Positions 39,146 through 47,445 of a DNA stretch of 64,000 nt are shown one piece after another. Both the position numbers and the translations under genes were made by a program. Origin of the DNA: Geodermatophilus arenarius (GTDB lineage: Bacteria; Actinomycetota; Actinomycetes; Mycobacteriales; Geodermatophilaceae); assembly GCF_042654585.1 (NCBI RefSeq), contig NZ_JBHSGR010000002.1, positions 1-64,000 of the forward strand, given 5' to 3'. Below the pieces are notes generated by a model that searched no databases, was not told where the DNA came from, and saw only the letters and a list, made by a program, of their open reading frames with translations. Within the stretch, counting starts at the first letter, position 1. Every line of letters begins with the position of its first letter.

Positions 39146-40269
39146 GGATCGTCTACACCAGCTTCCGCGGCCTGTTCTCCGACAGCCCGCGCGCCGTCTA
39201 CGAGGCGCTGGTGGCGCGCGGCGACGACGTCACGCACACGTGGCTGACCGCGCCGGTCGCCGAGTCCGCCTTCCCGGCCGACGTCGAGACCGTCCCGTTC
39301 GGCAGCCCGGAGAGCATCGCCGCGCTCGAGGCCGCCGACGTCGTCGTGTCCAACGACCACGTGCCGCTGGACTGGGAGAAGCGCCCGGACGCCTTCTACC
39401 TGCAGACCTGGCACGGCACCCCGCTCAAGCGGATCCACAACGACGTCCTCTGGGCGCCGGAGGGCCGGCTGGCCTACCTGGAGCACGACATCGCCCGCTG
39501 GGACGCGATGCTCTCCCCCAACCCCTACAGCACCGGCCGGTTCCGCCAGGCCTTCGGCTTCCGCGGGCCGGTGCACGAGACCGGCTACCCCCGCAACGAC
39601 CTGCTCTCCAGCCCCGAGCGGGACGCGGTGCGCGCGCGGGTGCGGGCCGGGCTCGGGATCGACGACGACGCCCGCGTCGTCCTCTACACGCCCACCTGGC
39701 GCGACGACCTGGTCTTCGAGGGCACCGGGGAGCGCGACTTCGACTTCCCGGTCGACCTCGCGGACTTCACCGACCGGCTCGGCAAGGACCACGTGCTGCT
39801 GCTGCGGCTGCACAACATGGTCTCCGACCGGCTCGAGTCGATCGACGGGATGCCGGTGCAGGACGTGTCGTCGTATCCGGACATCCGCGACCTGTACCTG
39901 GCCGCCGACGTGCTGGTCACCGACTACTCGTCGACGATGTTCGACTTCGCGGTCACCGGGAAGCCGATCCTGCTGTTCCCCTACGACCTCGACGAGTACC
40001 GCGACCGGCTGCGCGGCTTCTACGTGGACCTCGAGGAGGTCGCGCCGGGGCCGATCGTGACGACCAGCGGTGAGCTGGTCGACGCGCTCGCCGACCTGGA
40101 CGCCGTCACCGCGGAGCACGCCGACCGCTACCGGTCCTTCCGCGAGACCTACACCGCCCTGGAGGACGGCAACGCCACCGGGCGCGTCCTCGACCTGTTC
40201 TTCCCGCCCGGCGGCCCCGCCGGCGCGGCTGACCCGACCCGAGGAGGGGACGACAGTGCGCATCGCTGA
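39142..40269 (+). CDS. CDP-glycerol glycerophosphotransferase-family (TagB/TagF-like) transferase
   Basis: A 375-residue GT-B-like transferase with the two hallmark motifs of the family: YLQTWHGTPLKRI (about residues 90-102) and VLVTDYSSTMFDFAVTGKP (about 256-274); YTPTWRDD lies between. These enzymes transfer glycerol-, ribitol- or other polyol-phosphate from a CDP donor to a growing wall polymer. It lacks a separate glycosyltransferase domain. The ATG overlaps the previous stop, and the next gene begins inside its 3' end behind GAGGAGGGGA. Confidence 0.88.
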   Translation: MRIVYTSFRGLFSDSPRAVYEALVARGDDVTHTWLTAPVAESAFPADVETVPFGSPESIAALEAADVVVSNDHVPLDWEKRPDAFYLQTWHGTPLKRIHNDVLWAPEGRLAYLEHDIARWDAMLSPNPYSTGRFRQAFGFRGPVHETGYPRNDLLSSPERDAVRARVRAGLGIDDDARVVLYTPTWRDDLVFEGTGERDFDFPVDLADFTDRLGKDHVLLLRLHNMVSDRLESIDGMPVQDVSSYPDIRDLYLAADVLVTDYSSTMFDFAVTGKPILLFPYDLDEYRDRLRGFYVDLEEVAPGPIVTTSGELVDALADLDAVTAEHADRYRSFRETYTALEDGNATGRVLDLFFPPGGPAGAADPTRGGDDSAHR

Positions 40270-41074
40270 CCTCGTGCAGACCCGAGTGCCCGGCCGCAGG
40301 ACCGGAGCAGTCCGGCCGGCCGCCCGCACGCAGCCCTTCCCGCCGCAGGTGGTCATCCTGGCCGCCGGGATGGGCACCCGGCTGGGGCGCCCGCTGCCCA
40401 AGCCGCTGACCCCGCTGGTGGACGGCCGCAGCATCCTGCACCGCCAGCTGGACACGCTCGCGCAGGTCTTCGGCCCCGCCGTCGACGTCACCGCCGTCGT
40501 CGGGTTCCAGTGCGAGCTGCTCATGCAGGCCGCGCCCGACCTGCGCTTCGCCTACAACCCGCACTTCGCGCGGACCAACACCTCCAAGAGCCTGCTGCGC
40601 GGCCTGCGCACCACCCGCGAGGGCGGCGTGCTGTGGCTCAACGGCGACGTCGTCTTCGACGCCGCCGTGCTGGAGGCAGTGCTGCCCGCGCTGCAGGCCG
40701 ACGAGAGCTTCGTGTGCGTCGACACCTCCACCGTCGCCGACGAGGAGGTCAAGTACACCCTCGACGGGGAGGGTTACATCGCCGAGCTGTCCAAGACGGT
40801 GAAGGGCGGCCTGGGCGAGGCCGTGGGCATCAACTACGTCTCCTCGGCCGACAAGGCCGTGCTGGTCGAGCACCTCGACGGCTGCGGCGACCAGGACTAC
40901 TTCGAGCGCGGCATGGAGACGGCGATCATCGAGGCCGGCGTGCGCTTCCGGCCGGTGGACATCTCGCGGTGGGCCGCCGTCGAGGTCGACTTCGAGGCCG
41001 ACCTGGACCGGGCCAACGAGATGCTCTCCGGTGCGCGCCCGCACCTGCACCCGGTGCCGGACGGGACCGCCTAG
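40256..41074 (+). CDS. Sugar/polyol-phosphate nucleotidyltransferase
   Basis: A 272-residue nucleotidyltransferase. VVILAAGMGTRLGRPLPKPL (about residues 32-51) is the signature of the NTP-transferase family, and VLWLNGDVVFDAAVLEAVLP holds the metal-binding Asp. The rest resembles LicC/phosphocholine-type cytidylyltransferases (TNTSKSLLRGLRTTREGG, DQDYFERGMETAI), and ISRWAAVEVDFEADLDRANE is a typical ending. It would activate a polyol- or choline-phosphate as the CDP derivative used by the transferase before it. It starts 14 bases inside that gene. Confidence 0.87.
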   Translation: MRIADLVQTRVPGRRTGAVRPAARTQPFPPQVVILAAGMGTRLGRPLPKPLTPLVDGRSILHRQLDTLAQVFGPAVDVTAVVGFQCELLMQAAPDLRFAYNPHFARTNTSKSLLRGLRTTREGGVLWLNGDVVFDAAVLEAVLPALQADESFVCVDTSTVADEEVKYTLDGEGYIAELSKTVKGGLGEAVGINYVSSADKAVLVEHLDGCGDQDYFERGMETAIIEAGVRFRPVDISRWAAVEVDFEADLDRANEMLSGARPHLHPVPDGTA

Positions 41075-41101
41075 CCGGAACGGCCCCCGGGCCCCGGCCG
41101 G

Positions 41102-42199
41102 TCAGGCGACCGGCTGGGGCTGCGGGGCGGGGTCCTGCGGGCGGGCCCGCTCCGGGTCGCGGAAGCGCCGGGCGGCGGCCAGCCCGCCGACGACGAGACC
41201 GGCACCACCGGCCACGAGCACGGCGACCGCCACCCGGGCCAGCAGCTCCGGGCCGCCGGTGGCGACGTGCGCGCTCCACAGCACGTCGACGTCGGGCAGG
41301 CCCTGCACCAGCAGCAGCCAGCCGAGCACGACCGCGCACAGCCCGGCCACGACCCCGCGGCCGCGCCGGGCGGCGACCCGGCCGAGCACCGCCACCAGCG
41401 CCGCGGTGACCGCCGGCAGCAGCGCGGACACCACCGCCGCCGCGTGCGAGGACACCGTCACCGGGGGCTCGGGCGTGCTCGCCGCGTGCCAGAGCGCGGC
41501 GGCGCCGGCCGGGGCCAGCGCCCAGCCCAGCGGCCGCGGCGACCGGGCCAGCAGGCCGGCGGCCGCGACGGCGGCGGCCAGCGCGAGGTGCAGCCCCCAG
41601 GTGAGCGCCGTCGGCGGCGGCGGGCTCCAGGTGAGCACCCCGCGCACGGTCAGCGCGGTGTCGCCGTGCCGCATCGGGACGGTCCAGGCGAACACCGTCT
41701 GCGCCTGGTCGGGGTCGGCCGCGACCGCCGGCGGCAGCTGTCCCTCGGTCATCCAGTGCGTGCGGTGGTCGTGCCAGGTGTACTGAGGCTCGGTGGAGAC
41801 GCGCACCCACTCCGGCTCGGCCCGCGGGTCGGCGTCCGCGGGCAGGGTGACCCGGCCGAAGCGGTCGAGGTTGATGTAGGTGGCCGGGCTGTGCGCGTTG
41901 CGCCAGACGCCGTCCGGACCGATCCGCAGGTAGGGCTCGTCGGAGTAGCCCGGCACGGCCACCTCGGTGCCGGTGGTGTTCACCAGCTCCAGGGAGTCCC
42001 CGAACTCCAGCACCCGGACGCTCACCCCGGGCACCGGCGGCTGCACCGAGGTGACCCGGCCGTCGAAGTCGCTGCCGGCGACCTCCCCGCCGACGTGCGC
42101 CTGCGCCGGCCCGGCGAGGGCCAGCGTGGCCAGCACGCCGACCAGGACGACCAGCAGCCGCGCGCCGGCGGCCCGGCCCCGCTGCACGGCGCCGCTCAC
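41102..42199 (-). CDS. Secreted/membrane protein of the copper operon, unknown function
   Basis: A 365-residue protein with a signal peptide ending GPAQAHVGGEV, a large extracytoplasmic beta domain (about residues 38-190: VSVRVLEFGDSLELVNTTGT, WRNAHSPATYINLDRFGRVT, YTWHDHRTHWMTEGQLPP) and four to five membrane helices after it. His follows the signal cleavage site, as in CopC and YcnI proteins, and WHDHRTHW adds three more, so copper binding is plausible. Its start overlaps the SCO gene stop (GTGA) and it is the last gene of the operon. Confidence 0.75.
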   Translation of the reverse strand: MSGAVQRGRAAGARLLVVLVGVLATLALAGPAQAHVGGEVAGSDFDGRVTSVQPPVPGVSVRVLEFGDSLELVNTTGTEVAVPGYSDEPYLRIGPDGVWRNAHSPATYINLDRFGRVTLPADADPRAEPEWVRVSTEPQYTWHDHRTHWMTEGQLPPAVAADPDQAQTVFAWTVPMRHGDTALTVRGVLTWSPPPPTALTWGLHLALAAAVAAAGLLARSPRPLGWALAPAGAAALWHAASTPEPPVTVSSHAAAVVSALLPAVTAALVAVLGRVAARRGRGVVAGLCAVVLGWLLLVQGLPDVDVLWSAHVATGGPELLARVAVAVLVAGGAGLVVGGLAAARRFRDPERARPQDPAPQPQPVA

Positions 42200-42879
42200 G
42201 CGCCGTCGGCGACCAGGGCCAGGTCGCCGGCGATGTCCCGCGCGGTGTTGCCGGCGTCGAACGCGACGTGCGCCTGGTCGTCGGCGCCGTAGAGCAGCAG
42301 CAGCGAGCTGTGCAGCCGGCCGTCCTCCTCGGCCAGCGGCACGCCGGCCGACAGCTGCGCCTGGTCGATCGCGTCCTGGTCGCCGGTCAGCCCGACGAAC
42401 TGCGTGGACAGGTCGGCGTCGAACCGGTCCAGGTACTCCCCCAGCACCTGCGGGGTGTCGGTGGCCGGGTCGGTGGTCACGAACACCACCTGCACCTGCT
42501 CGGCCAGCGCCGGGTCGGTGTCGCGCAGGGCGAGGGCGACGTCGGCCATCGTCGTCGGGCAGATGTCGGGGCAGTTCGTGTAGCCGAAGAACAGCAGCGT
42601 CGGGCGCCCCGCCGTGACGGACGCGAAGTCGTAGGACGCGCCGGTCTGGTCGGTCAGGGTGAACGCGGGCCGCTGGTAGGGGTCGGGCAGGTCGAGGCCG
42701 GCGTAGGTGTCGTCGGGCCCCTCCACCGTGGCGAGGGAGCCGCCGGAGTGGTCCCCGTCGGCGTGGGAGTGGCCCTCGGCGGCCGCCGCCTGGTCCCCGT
42801 CGTCGGAGCCGCAGGCGGACAGCGCCAGGCCGGCGGCGAGGAGCAGCGCGGCGCTCCGGCCGCGTCCGAAAGCGGTCAC
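42196..42879 (-). CDS. SCO1/SenC-family copper chaperone lipoprotein
   Basis: A 227-residue lipoprotein from the GTG at 42879. Signal peptide with lipobox ALSACGSDD, a His-rich stretch EGHSHADGDHSGG, then a thioredoxin-like fold with the copper-binding CPDICP motif (FFGYTNCPDICPTTMADVAL) and the third ligand His in EDGRLHSSLLLLY. SCO proteins deliver copper to the CuA site of cytochrome oxidase or act as thiol reductants. It overlaps both neighbours in the operon. Confidence 0.92.
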   Translation of the reverse strand: MTAFGRGRSAALLLAAGLALSACGSDDGDQAAAAEGHSHADGDHSGGSLATVEGPDDTYAGLDLPDPYQRPAFTLTDQTGASYDFASVTAGRPTLLFFGYTNCPDICPTTMADVALALRDTDPALAEQVQVVFVTTDPATDTPQVLGEYLDRFDADLSTQFVGLTGDQDAIDQAQLSAGVPLAEEDGRLHSSLLLLYGADDQAHVAFDAGNTARDIAGDLALVADGA

Positions 42880-43610
42880 GAGGACACGGTACGTCGGCCG
42901 GCGCGGTACCCGAGGGCGACGCCCGCGACCCCGACGGCCAGCGCCAGGATGGCGAGGAACAGCGCCAGCCCGGCCGGCGCGTTGCTCACCTCGGCGTCGT
43001 GGGCGTGCTCGTCCGTGGCGGCCGCGGTGTCGGTGGCCGCGCCGTCCCCGGACGAGGCGGCGGTCAGCGTCAGGGTCGGCGCCGGGTTCGCCGGCTCCTC
43101 CTGGCCCTCGACGGTCGGCTCGATCCACGCCGACTCGGTGCCGTCGCTGTAGGTCTGCACCGTGGGGAACGACAGCGTGTCGGCGTCCGGGAACGGGCCG
43201 CCGGACAGCGAGAACTCCTGGAACTGGCCGGGCGCGATCCCGCCGCCGGCGTCGGCGCGGAACTCGACCACCGACACGTAGCTGGTGATCTCCGTCCCGT
43301 GGTCGTCGGCCGGCGAGGAGAGCTCGGCGGAGGTCGTGACGACCGACCAGCCCGGCACCGGCATCGTCCGCAGCGAGGCCAGCGCCTCGTCCTCCGGGAT
43401 CGAGATGCGCACCGAGACGGTGCTCGCGGTGTCGCTCTCGTTGGGCACCCGGAAGGTCAGCTTCCCGTAGCCGCCGGCGGCGGCGTCGGCCGACGAGACC
43501 GTCACGTGCGCCGACGCGGTGGCGGCGACCACGACGGACGCGACCAGGGCGGTCAGCACGGCGGCCAGGACGACACCGGCACGGGCCAGCGGTCGCAGGA
43601 TGAGGGACAC
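42876..43610 (-). CDS. YcnI-like DUF1775 copper-binding protein
   Basis: A 244-residue protein. After the signal peptide the mature N-terminus is AHVTVSSADAAAGGYGKLTF, where the first His with Trp in the domain binds Cu(II) in studied YcnI proteins; the domain continues with FRVPNESDTASTVSVRISIP and FPTVQTYSDGTESAWIEP. A low-complexity His-containing linker and one C-terminal membrane helix anchor it. AAGGAGAACC precedes the GTG start. It stands 31 bp after the CopC-CopD gene and overlaps the SCO gene. Confidence 0.92.
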   Translation of the reverse strand: MSLILRPLARAGVVLAAVLTALVASVVVAATASAHVTVSSADAAAGGYGKLTFRVPNESDTASTVSVRISIPEDEALASLRTMPVPGWSVVTTSAELSSPADDHGTEITSYVSVVEFRADAGGGIAPGQFQEFSLSGGPFPDADTLSFPTVQTYSDGTESAWIEPTVEGQEEPANPAPTLTLTAASSGDGAATDTAAATDEHAHDAEVSNAPAGLALFLAILALAVGVAGVALGYRAGRRTVSS

Positions 43611-43641
43611 GGTTCTCCTTCTGTCGATCCGGGGAGGGGTC

Positions 43642-45447
43642 TCAGCGCACCGGGAACTCGGTGCTCGCGGTGGTGGCGGTGAACTCGCCGAGCCGGACGC
43701 TGACGGCGACGGTCCAGGTGCCGGCGCCCGGGATCGACATCCCGTCGGCCACCCAGTGGCCGGGGCCGGCGGGCTCGAGGTCGACGTCGAGCGGGCCGAT
43801 CTCCTGCTCGGGCTCGGTGAGCGTCACGCGCAGGTCGGCCGGCTGGGCCAGCCGGCCGTCGTCGTCGAACAGGTAGAGGTGCAGCGTGTTGGCGCCCGGA
43901 CGGGCCGGGTCGATCGACAGCTGGACGCTGCCGGACTCCCCCGCCGACGACTGCAGCGGCAGGGTGACGTCGACCGGCTGGGCGGCCGTCGCGCGGGCCG
44001 GCGGGGTGCCCACCAGCATCGCGGACAGCACCAGCACGGCGGCGGCGACGGCGGCCTCGACCAGGACCGTGCGGCGCAGCGGCGCGACGTCCTCGACGGC
44101 GCCGCGGGCCTGCACCGCGGCGCGGGCGCGGGCGGCCTCGGCGACGGCCGGCTCCTCGGCGCCGGCGCCGGTGGCGGCGACGGCGTGCGCGGTCACCCGG
44201 CGGCGGCAGCCCGGCCGCGGGCGGGTGAGGCCGAGGTGCTGCTGCACCCACACCCGCGAGACGCCGGCGGCGGCCAGCAGCAGCAGGACCAGCGCGAGCT
44301 TGGCCAGCAGGATCCAGCCGTAGGTGGTGGAGACCAGCGCGGCCGGCGAGCCGACCTCGCGCACCGACTGGACGACGCCGGTGACCACCAGCGCGGCCAC
44401 CGAGCCGGAGGCGATCCGCGACCAGCGCGGCAGCGCCGCGGCCAGCTCCCCGGCCTCGACGCCGGGCCGCACCAGGCCGGCCAGCAGCGCGGCCAGCCCG
44501 CCCAGCCACAGGGCCATGGCCGCGACGTGCACCGCGGTGACGGCGGTGGCGAGCACCGGGACGCTGCCGGCCACCGGGTGCCCGACCGCCGCGGTGGTGA
44601 GGACGACGCCGGCGCCGAGGACGGCCACGCCCACCGTCTCCGGCGGCTGCGGCGCGGCCGCGCGGCGCCACAGCGGCACCAGCAGCGCGGCGAGCAGCAG
44701 CGCGAGCGCGCCGCGGCCGAGCGTGGTCAGTCCGTAGGCCGAGGAGCCGGTGGTGGACAGCAGCGCCGGGTCGAGCAGCGACCCGAGCCCCACCCCGCCC
44801 GCGTACGGGCCCTGCAGCAGGAAGGTGAGCACCGCGGCCCCGGCGACCGTCGCCAGCCCGGCCGTGGTCAGCCGCCGCATCCGCCGCGAGGCCCAGCCGG
44901 CCGGCCAGCACAGCAGCAGGAACGCCGGGACGCCCAGGCCCACGGCCTCCCCGGCGAACCCGAGGGCGCGCGCGGCCGGCAGCGCGGTGGCGACGAACGG
45001 GTCGGCGTCGGGGTCGGTGGCGACCGCCCCGGCGTCGGCGAGCTCGCCGTCGCCGACGACGAAGGCGTAGGCCCCGCTGACCGGGTGCGAGTCCGCGGAG
45101 ATCACCCGGTAGGTGACGACGTAGCTGGCGTCGGGCAGGTCGCCGCGCAGCGGGACGGTGACAGTGTCGTCCTGCACCGACGCGGCGCCGGTGTCCACGC
45201 GCTCGCCGTCGTCGCCGAGGACGCGGGCGTAGCCGGCCCCGAGGGACACGCCCTCGGTGAAGCGCAGGGTGACCTGGCCGGGCGCCGCGTCGAGGCGGGC
45301 ACCCTCCCCCGGGTCGGTGGAGACCAGCTCGGCGTGCGCGGCGGCGGGGCCGGCGGTGGCCACGCCGAGGCCGAGCCAGCCGGCGAGCAGCACGAGCAGC
45401 AGCAGGGCCGGCCGCGGCGAGCGGCGTGCCGGGACGGCGGTGCTCAC
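43642..45447 (-). CDS. CopC-CopD fusion copper protein (YcnJ-like)
   Basis: A 601-residue protein from the GTG at 45447. Signal peptide, then a CopC domain starting AHAELVSTDPGEGARLDAAP with the N-terminal His ligand and ending SADSHPVSGAYAFVV (second His); then CopD with about eight membrane helices (about 140-500), and a C-terminal extracytoplasmic YtkA-like beta domain (NTLHLYLFDDDGRLAQPADL). Such fusions import or distribute copper. A loop between helices carries a long Ala/Arg/Glu insertion. Its start overlaps the anti-sigma gene stop (GTGA), so copper genes are coupled to the sigma control. Confidence 0.92.
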   Translation of the reverse strand: MSTAVPARRSPRPALLLLVLLAGWLGLGVATAGPAAAHAELVSTDPGEGARLDAAPGQVTLRFTEGVSLGAGYARVLGDDGERVDTGAASVQDDTVTVPLRGDLPDASYVVTYRVISADSHPVSGAYAFVVGDGELADAGAVATDPDADPFVATALPAARALGFAGEAVGLGVPAFLLLCWPAGWASRRMRRLTTAGLATVAGAAVLTFLLQGPYAGGVGLGSLLDPALLSTTGSSAYGLTTLGRGALALLLAALLVPLWRRAAAPQPPETVGVAVLGAGVVLTTAAVGHPVAGSVPVLATAVTAVHVAAMALWLGGLAALLAGLVRPGVEAGELAAALPRWSRIASGSVAALVVTGVVQSVREVGSPAALVSTTYGWILLAKLALVLLLLAAAGVSRVWVQQHLGLTRPRPGCRRRVTAHAVAATGAGAEEPAVAEAARARAAVQARGAVEDVAPLRRTVLVEAAVAAAVLVLSAMLVGTPPARATAAQPVDVTLPLQSSAGESGSVQLSIDPARPGANTLHLYLFDDDGRLAQPADLRVTLTEPEQEIGPLDVDLEPAGPGHWVADGMSIPGAGTWTVAVSVRLGEFTATTASTEFPVR

Positions 45448-46088
45448 GCGACCACCCGCCGGGCCGCCGCGGGCGCGGCCGCCCGTCGCGGCCGCTGCCG
45501 CCAGGCGACCACGGCGATGAGCACGACGCCGGCGAGCAGCAGCAGGTGCGCGGCGGCGCGGTCGGCGTGCACGTGCCCGGCCTGCAGGTCGCGCACCGTG
45601 GTGACGGTCAGCAGGACGGTGAAGGTGGCGAGGAACGGCAGCGCACCCGCGGCCAGCCGGGGCGCGGCGGCGACGGCGAGGAAGGCGGCCGCGACGGCGA
45701 GGTTCCACGCGCCGGTCTCGTGCGCCACGTGCACCGGCGCGCTCATCGCCGCGGTGCCGCCGGACAGCGCCGGCCACGCCAGGCCGGCCTGCGCCACGCC
45801 CACGGCCAGCAGGTCCAGCCGCAGCGCCGACCGCACCAGCCGGGCGCGCGCGGCGGCCGCGGTGCCGAACAGCTGCCGCGCCACCTCGCCCACGACGGCG
45901 GCGGTGAGGTCGGGCACCGGTGGCGCGGGGGCCAGCCGCGCCCGGCGGGTCACCGCCTCCGCTGCGTCGGCCCACCCGGCGCACGCGGGGCACGCGGCGA
46001 GGTGGCGGTCGAGGTCGGCGGCGGGCACGCCGAGCGGCTCGCCGTCGAGTCGCGCGGAGACCGCCTCGCGGAAGGGGGCACACTGCAT
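45444..46088 (-). CDS. Zinc-finger (zf-HC2) anti-sigma factor fused to a membrane domain
   Basis: A 214-residue protein. MQCAPFREAVSARLDGEPLG and ADLDRHLAACPACAGW form the anti-sigma zinc finger (HxxxCxxC with an upstream Cys), followed by five membrane helices. ZAS-type anti-sigma factors hold an ECF sigma at the membrane until a signal arrives. The cognate sigma gene is divergent 68 bp away. The first copper gene overlaps its stop. A metal or envelope signal sensed by the membrane part is inference. Confidence 0.85.
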   Translation of the reverse strand: MQCAPFREAVSARLDGEPLGVPAADLDRHLAACPACAGWADAAEAVTRRARLAPAPPVPDLTAAVVGEVARQLFGTAAAARARLVRSALRLDLLAVGVAQAGLAWPALSGGTAAMSAPVHVAHETGAWNLAVAAAFLAVAAAPRLAAGALPFLATFTVLLTVTTVRDLQAGHVHADRAAAHLLLLAGVVLIAVVAWRQRPRRAAAPAAARRVVA

Positions 46089-46156
46089 GTCGTCGTAGTC
46101 GTCACGGAGGGCCCGTCCGGTTCCCGGGACCGGCCCGGATGTGACGGAGGGAACAC

Positions 46157-46714
46157 GTGGACGAGCTCGAGCGGGTCGCGGCGGCCGCCGTCGACGGCGA
46201 CCCCCTCGCCGCGGCCACCCTCGTGCGGTCCACCCAGTCCGACGTCTGGCGGCTGTGCGCCGCGCTCGGCGACCGGGACTCCGCCGACGACCTGACCCAG
46301 GAGACCTACGCCCGCGCCTTCGCCACGCTGCACCGCTTCGAGGGCCGCTCCTCGCTGCGGACGTGGCTGCTGGCGATCGCCCGGCGGGTCTGCGCCGACG
46401 CCGTCCGCTCGCGGCGCCGCCGTCGGCTGACCCTGGTCCGCGACGACACCGACCTGGAGGCCCTCGGCCGCGGCGACGACGCCGACCGGGTGGGCGAGGG
46501 CGCCGCCGTCACCGACCTGCTGGCCCGGCTGGACCCCGACCGCCGGGAGGCCTTCGCGCTGACCCAGCTGCTCGGGCTCTCCTACGCCGAGGCCGCCGAG
46601 GTGGCCGGTTGCCCGGTGGGCACGATCCGCTCGCGGGTCGCCCGGGCCCGCGCCGACCTGGTCGAGGCGCTCGGCGGGGGCGCGCTGGAGGGGCCGGACG
46701 CGGCCCGCGGGTGA
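46157..46714 (+). CDS. ECF-family RNA polymerase sigma factor
   Basis: A 185-residue sigma factor with region 2 (LVRSTQSDVWRLCAALGDRD, SADDLTQETYARAFATLHRF, SSLRTWLLAIARRVCADAVR) and region 4 (DLLARLDPDRREAFALTQLL, SYAEAAEVAGCPVGTIRSRV). Length and features resemble the SigC-type ECF group. GGAGGG stands six bases before the GTG. The divergent gene encodes its likely anti-sigma factor, followed by copper genes; the shared 68-bp promoter region has an inverted repeat CCGGT…ACCGG at 46117-46133. Its stop lies inside the PHO box of the next operon. Confidence 0.92.
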   Translation: MDELERVAAAAVDGDPLAAATLVRSTQSDVWRLCAALGDRDSADDLTQETYARAFATLHRFEGRSSLRTWLLAIARRVCADAVRSRRRRRLTLVRDDTDLEALGRGDDADRVGEGAAVTDLLARLDPDRREAFALTQLLGLSYAEAAEVAGCPVGTIRSRVARARADLVEALGGGALEGPDAARG

Positions 46715-46743
46715 ACCTGCGCTGAACCGCGCGTGAACGGGTA
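46711..46743 (+). promoter_or_regulatory. Probable PHO box (PhoP site) for the phosphate transport genes
   Basis: Three 11-bp units stand in direct repeat: GTGAACCTGCG, CTGAACCGCGC and GTGAACGGGTA. The complement of the conserved part, GTTCA(C/G), equals the core of the actinobacterial PhoP direct-repeat unit GTTCACC with its 11-bp period. It lies 79-111 bp upstream of the DUF47 start and overlaps the sigma gene stop. Confidence 0.7.
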
Positions 46744-46821
46744 CCTATGCTGCCCGACGGCCGTGCGACCGCTCATCCGCGGCGGGCGCCCTCCCGAACC
46801 CCGCCGATCCGGAGCCCCTTC

Positions 46822-47439
46822 GTGCCCTTCAGCCTGACCCCCAAGGACCAGAGCTTCTACACCCTGTTCAGCGACTCCGCGCAGAACCTGGTGGCGGCCA
46901 CCGACGTCCTGGGCGAGTTCATCCACGACCACGCCCGCCGCAGGGAGCTCGCCGACCGGCTGCGTGACCTCGAGCACGCCGGTGACCAGTCGACGCACGC
47001 GATCTTCCGGCAGCTGAACTCCAGCTTCGTGACGCCGTTCGACCGCGAGGACATCTACAGCCTGGCCAGCCACCTCGACGACGTCATGGACTACGTGGAG
47101 GCCGCCGCCGACCTCGTCGTCCTCACCGGGCTGGGCACCCTGCCGGCGGAGATGAGCCAGCAGACGGCGCTGCTGCAGCGCGCCGCGGAGACCACCGCCG
47201 AGGCGATGCCGCGGCTGCAGACGATGAAGGGCCTCCCCGACTACTGGATCGAGGTCAACCGCATCGAGAACGAGGCCGACAAGCTGTACCGGCGGCTGCT
47301 GTCCCGGCTCTACAGCGGCGAGTTCGAGGCGCTGGAGGTCCTCCGGCTCAAGGAGGTGGCCGACCAGCTCGAGGAGGCCGCCGACGCGTTCGAGAAGGTG
47401 GCCAACGTCGTCGAGTCCATCGCGGTCAAGGAGTCCTGA
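46822..47439 (+). CDS. DUF47-family Pit accessory protein (PhoU-like)
   Basis: A 205-residue all-helical protein: TPKDQSFYTLFSDSAQNLVA at the start, RDLEHAGDQSTHAIFRQLNS, FDREDIYSLASHLDDVMDYV and IENEADKLYRRLLSRLYSGE are the conserved segments of the DUF47/PhoU-like family. Such proteins are coupled to Pit transporters and help control phosphate or polyphosphate. The GTG at 46822 fits the family N-terminus; an ATG at 46747 would add an unlikely Arg/Pro head and lies next to the PHO box. The Pit gene follows after six bases. Confidence 0.9.
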   Translation: MPFSLTPKDQSFYTLFSDSAQNLVAATDVLGEFIHDHARRRELADRLRDLEHAGDQSTHAIFRQLNSSFVTPFDREDIYSLASHLDDVMDYVEAAADLVVLTGLGTLPAEMSQQTALLQRAAETTAEAMPRLQTMKGLPDYWIEVNRIENEADKLYRRLLSRLYSGEFEALEVLRLKEVADQLEEAADAFEKVANVVESIAVKES

Positions 47440-47445
47440 GCGTCG

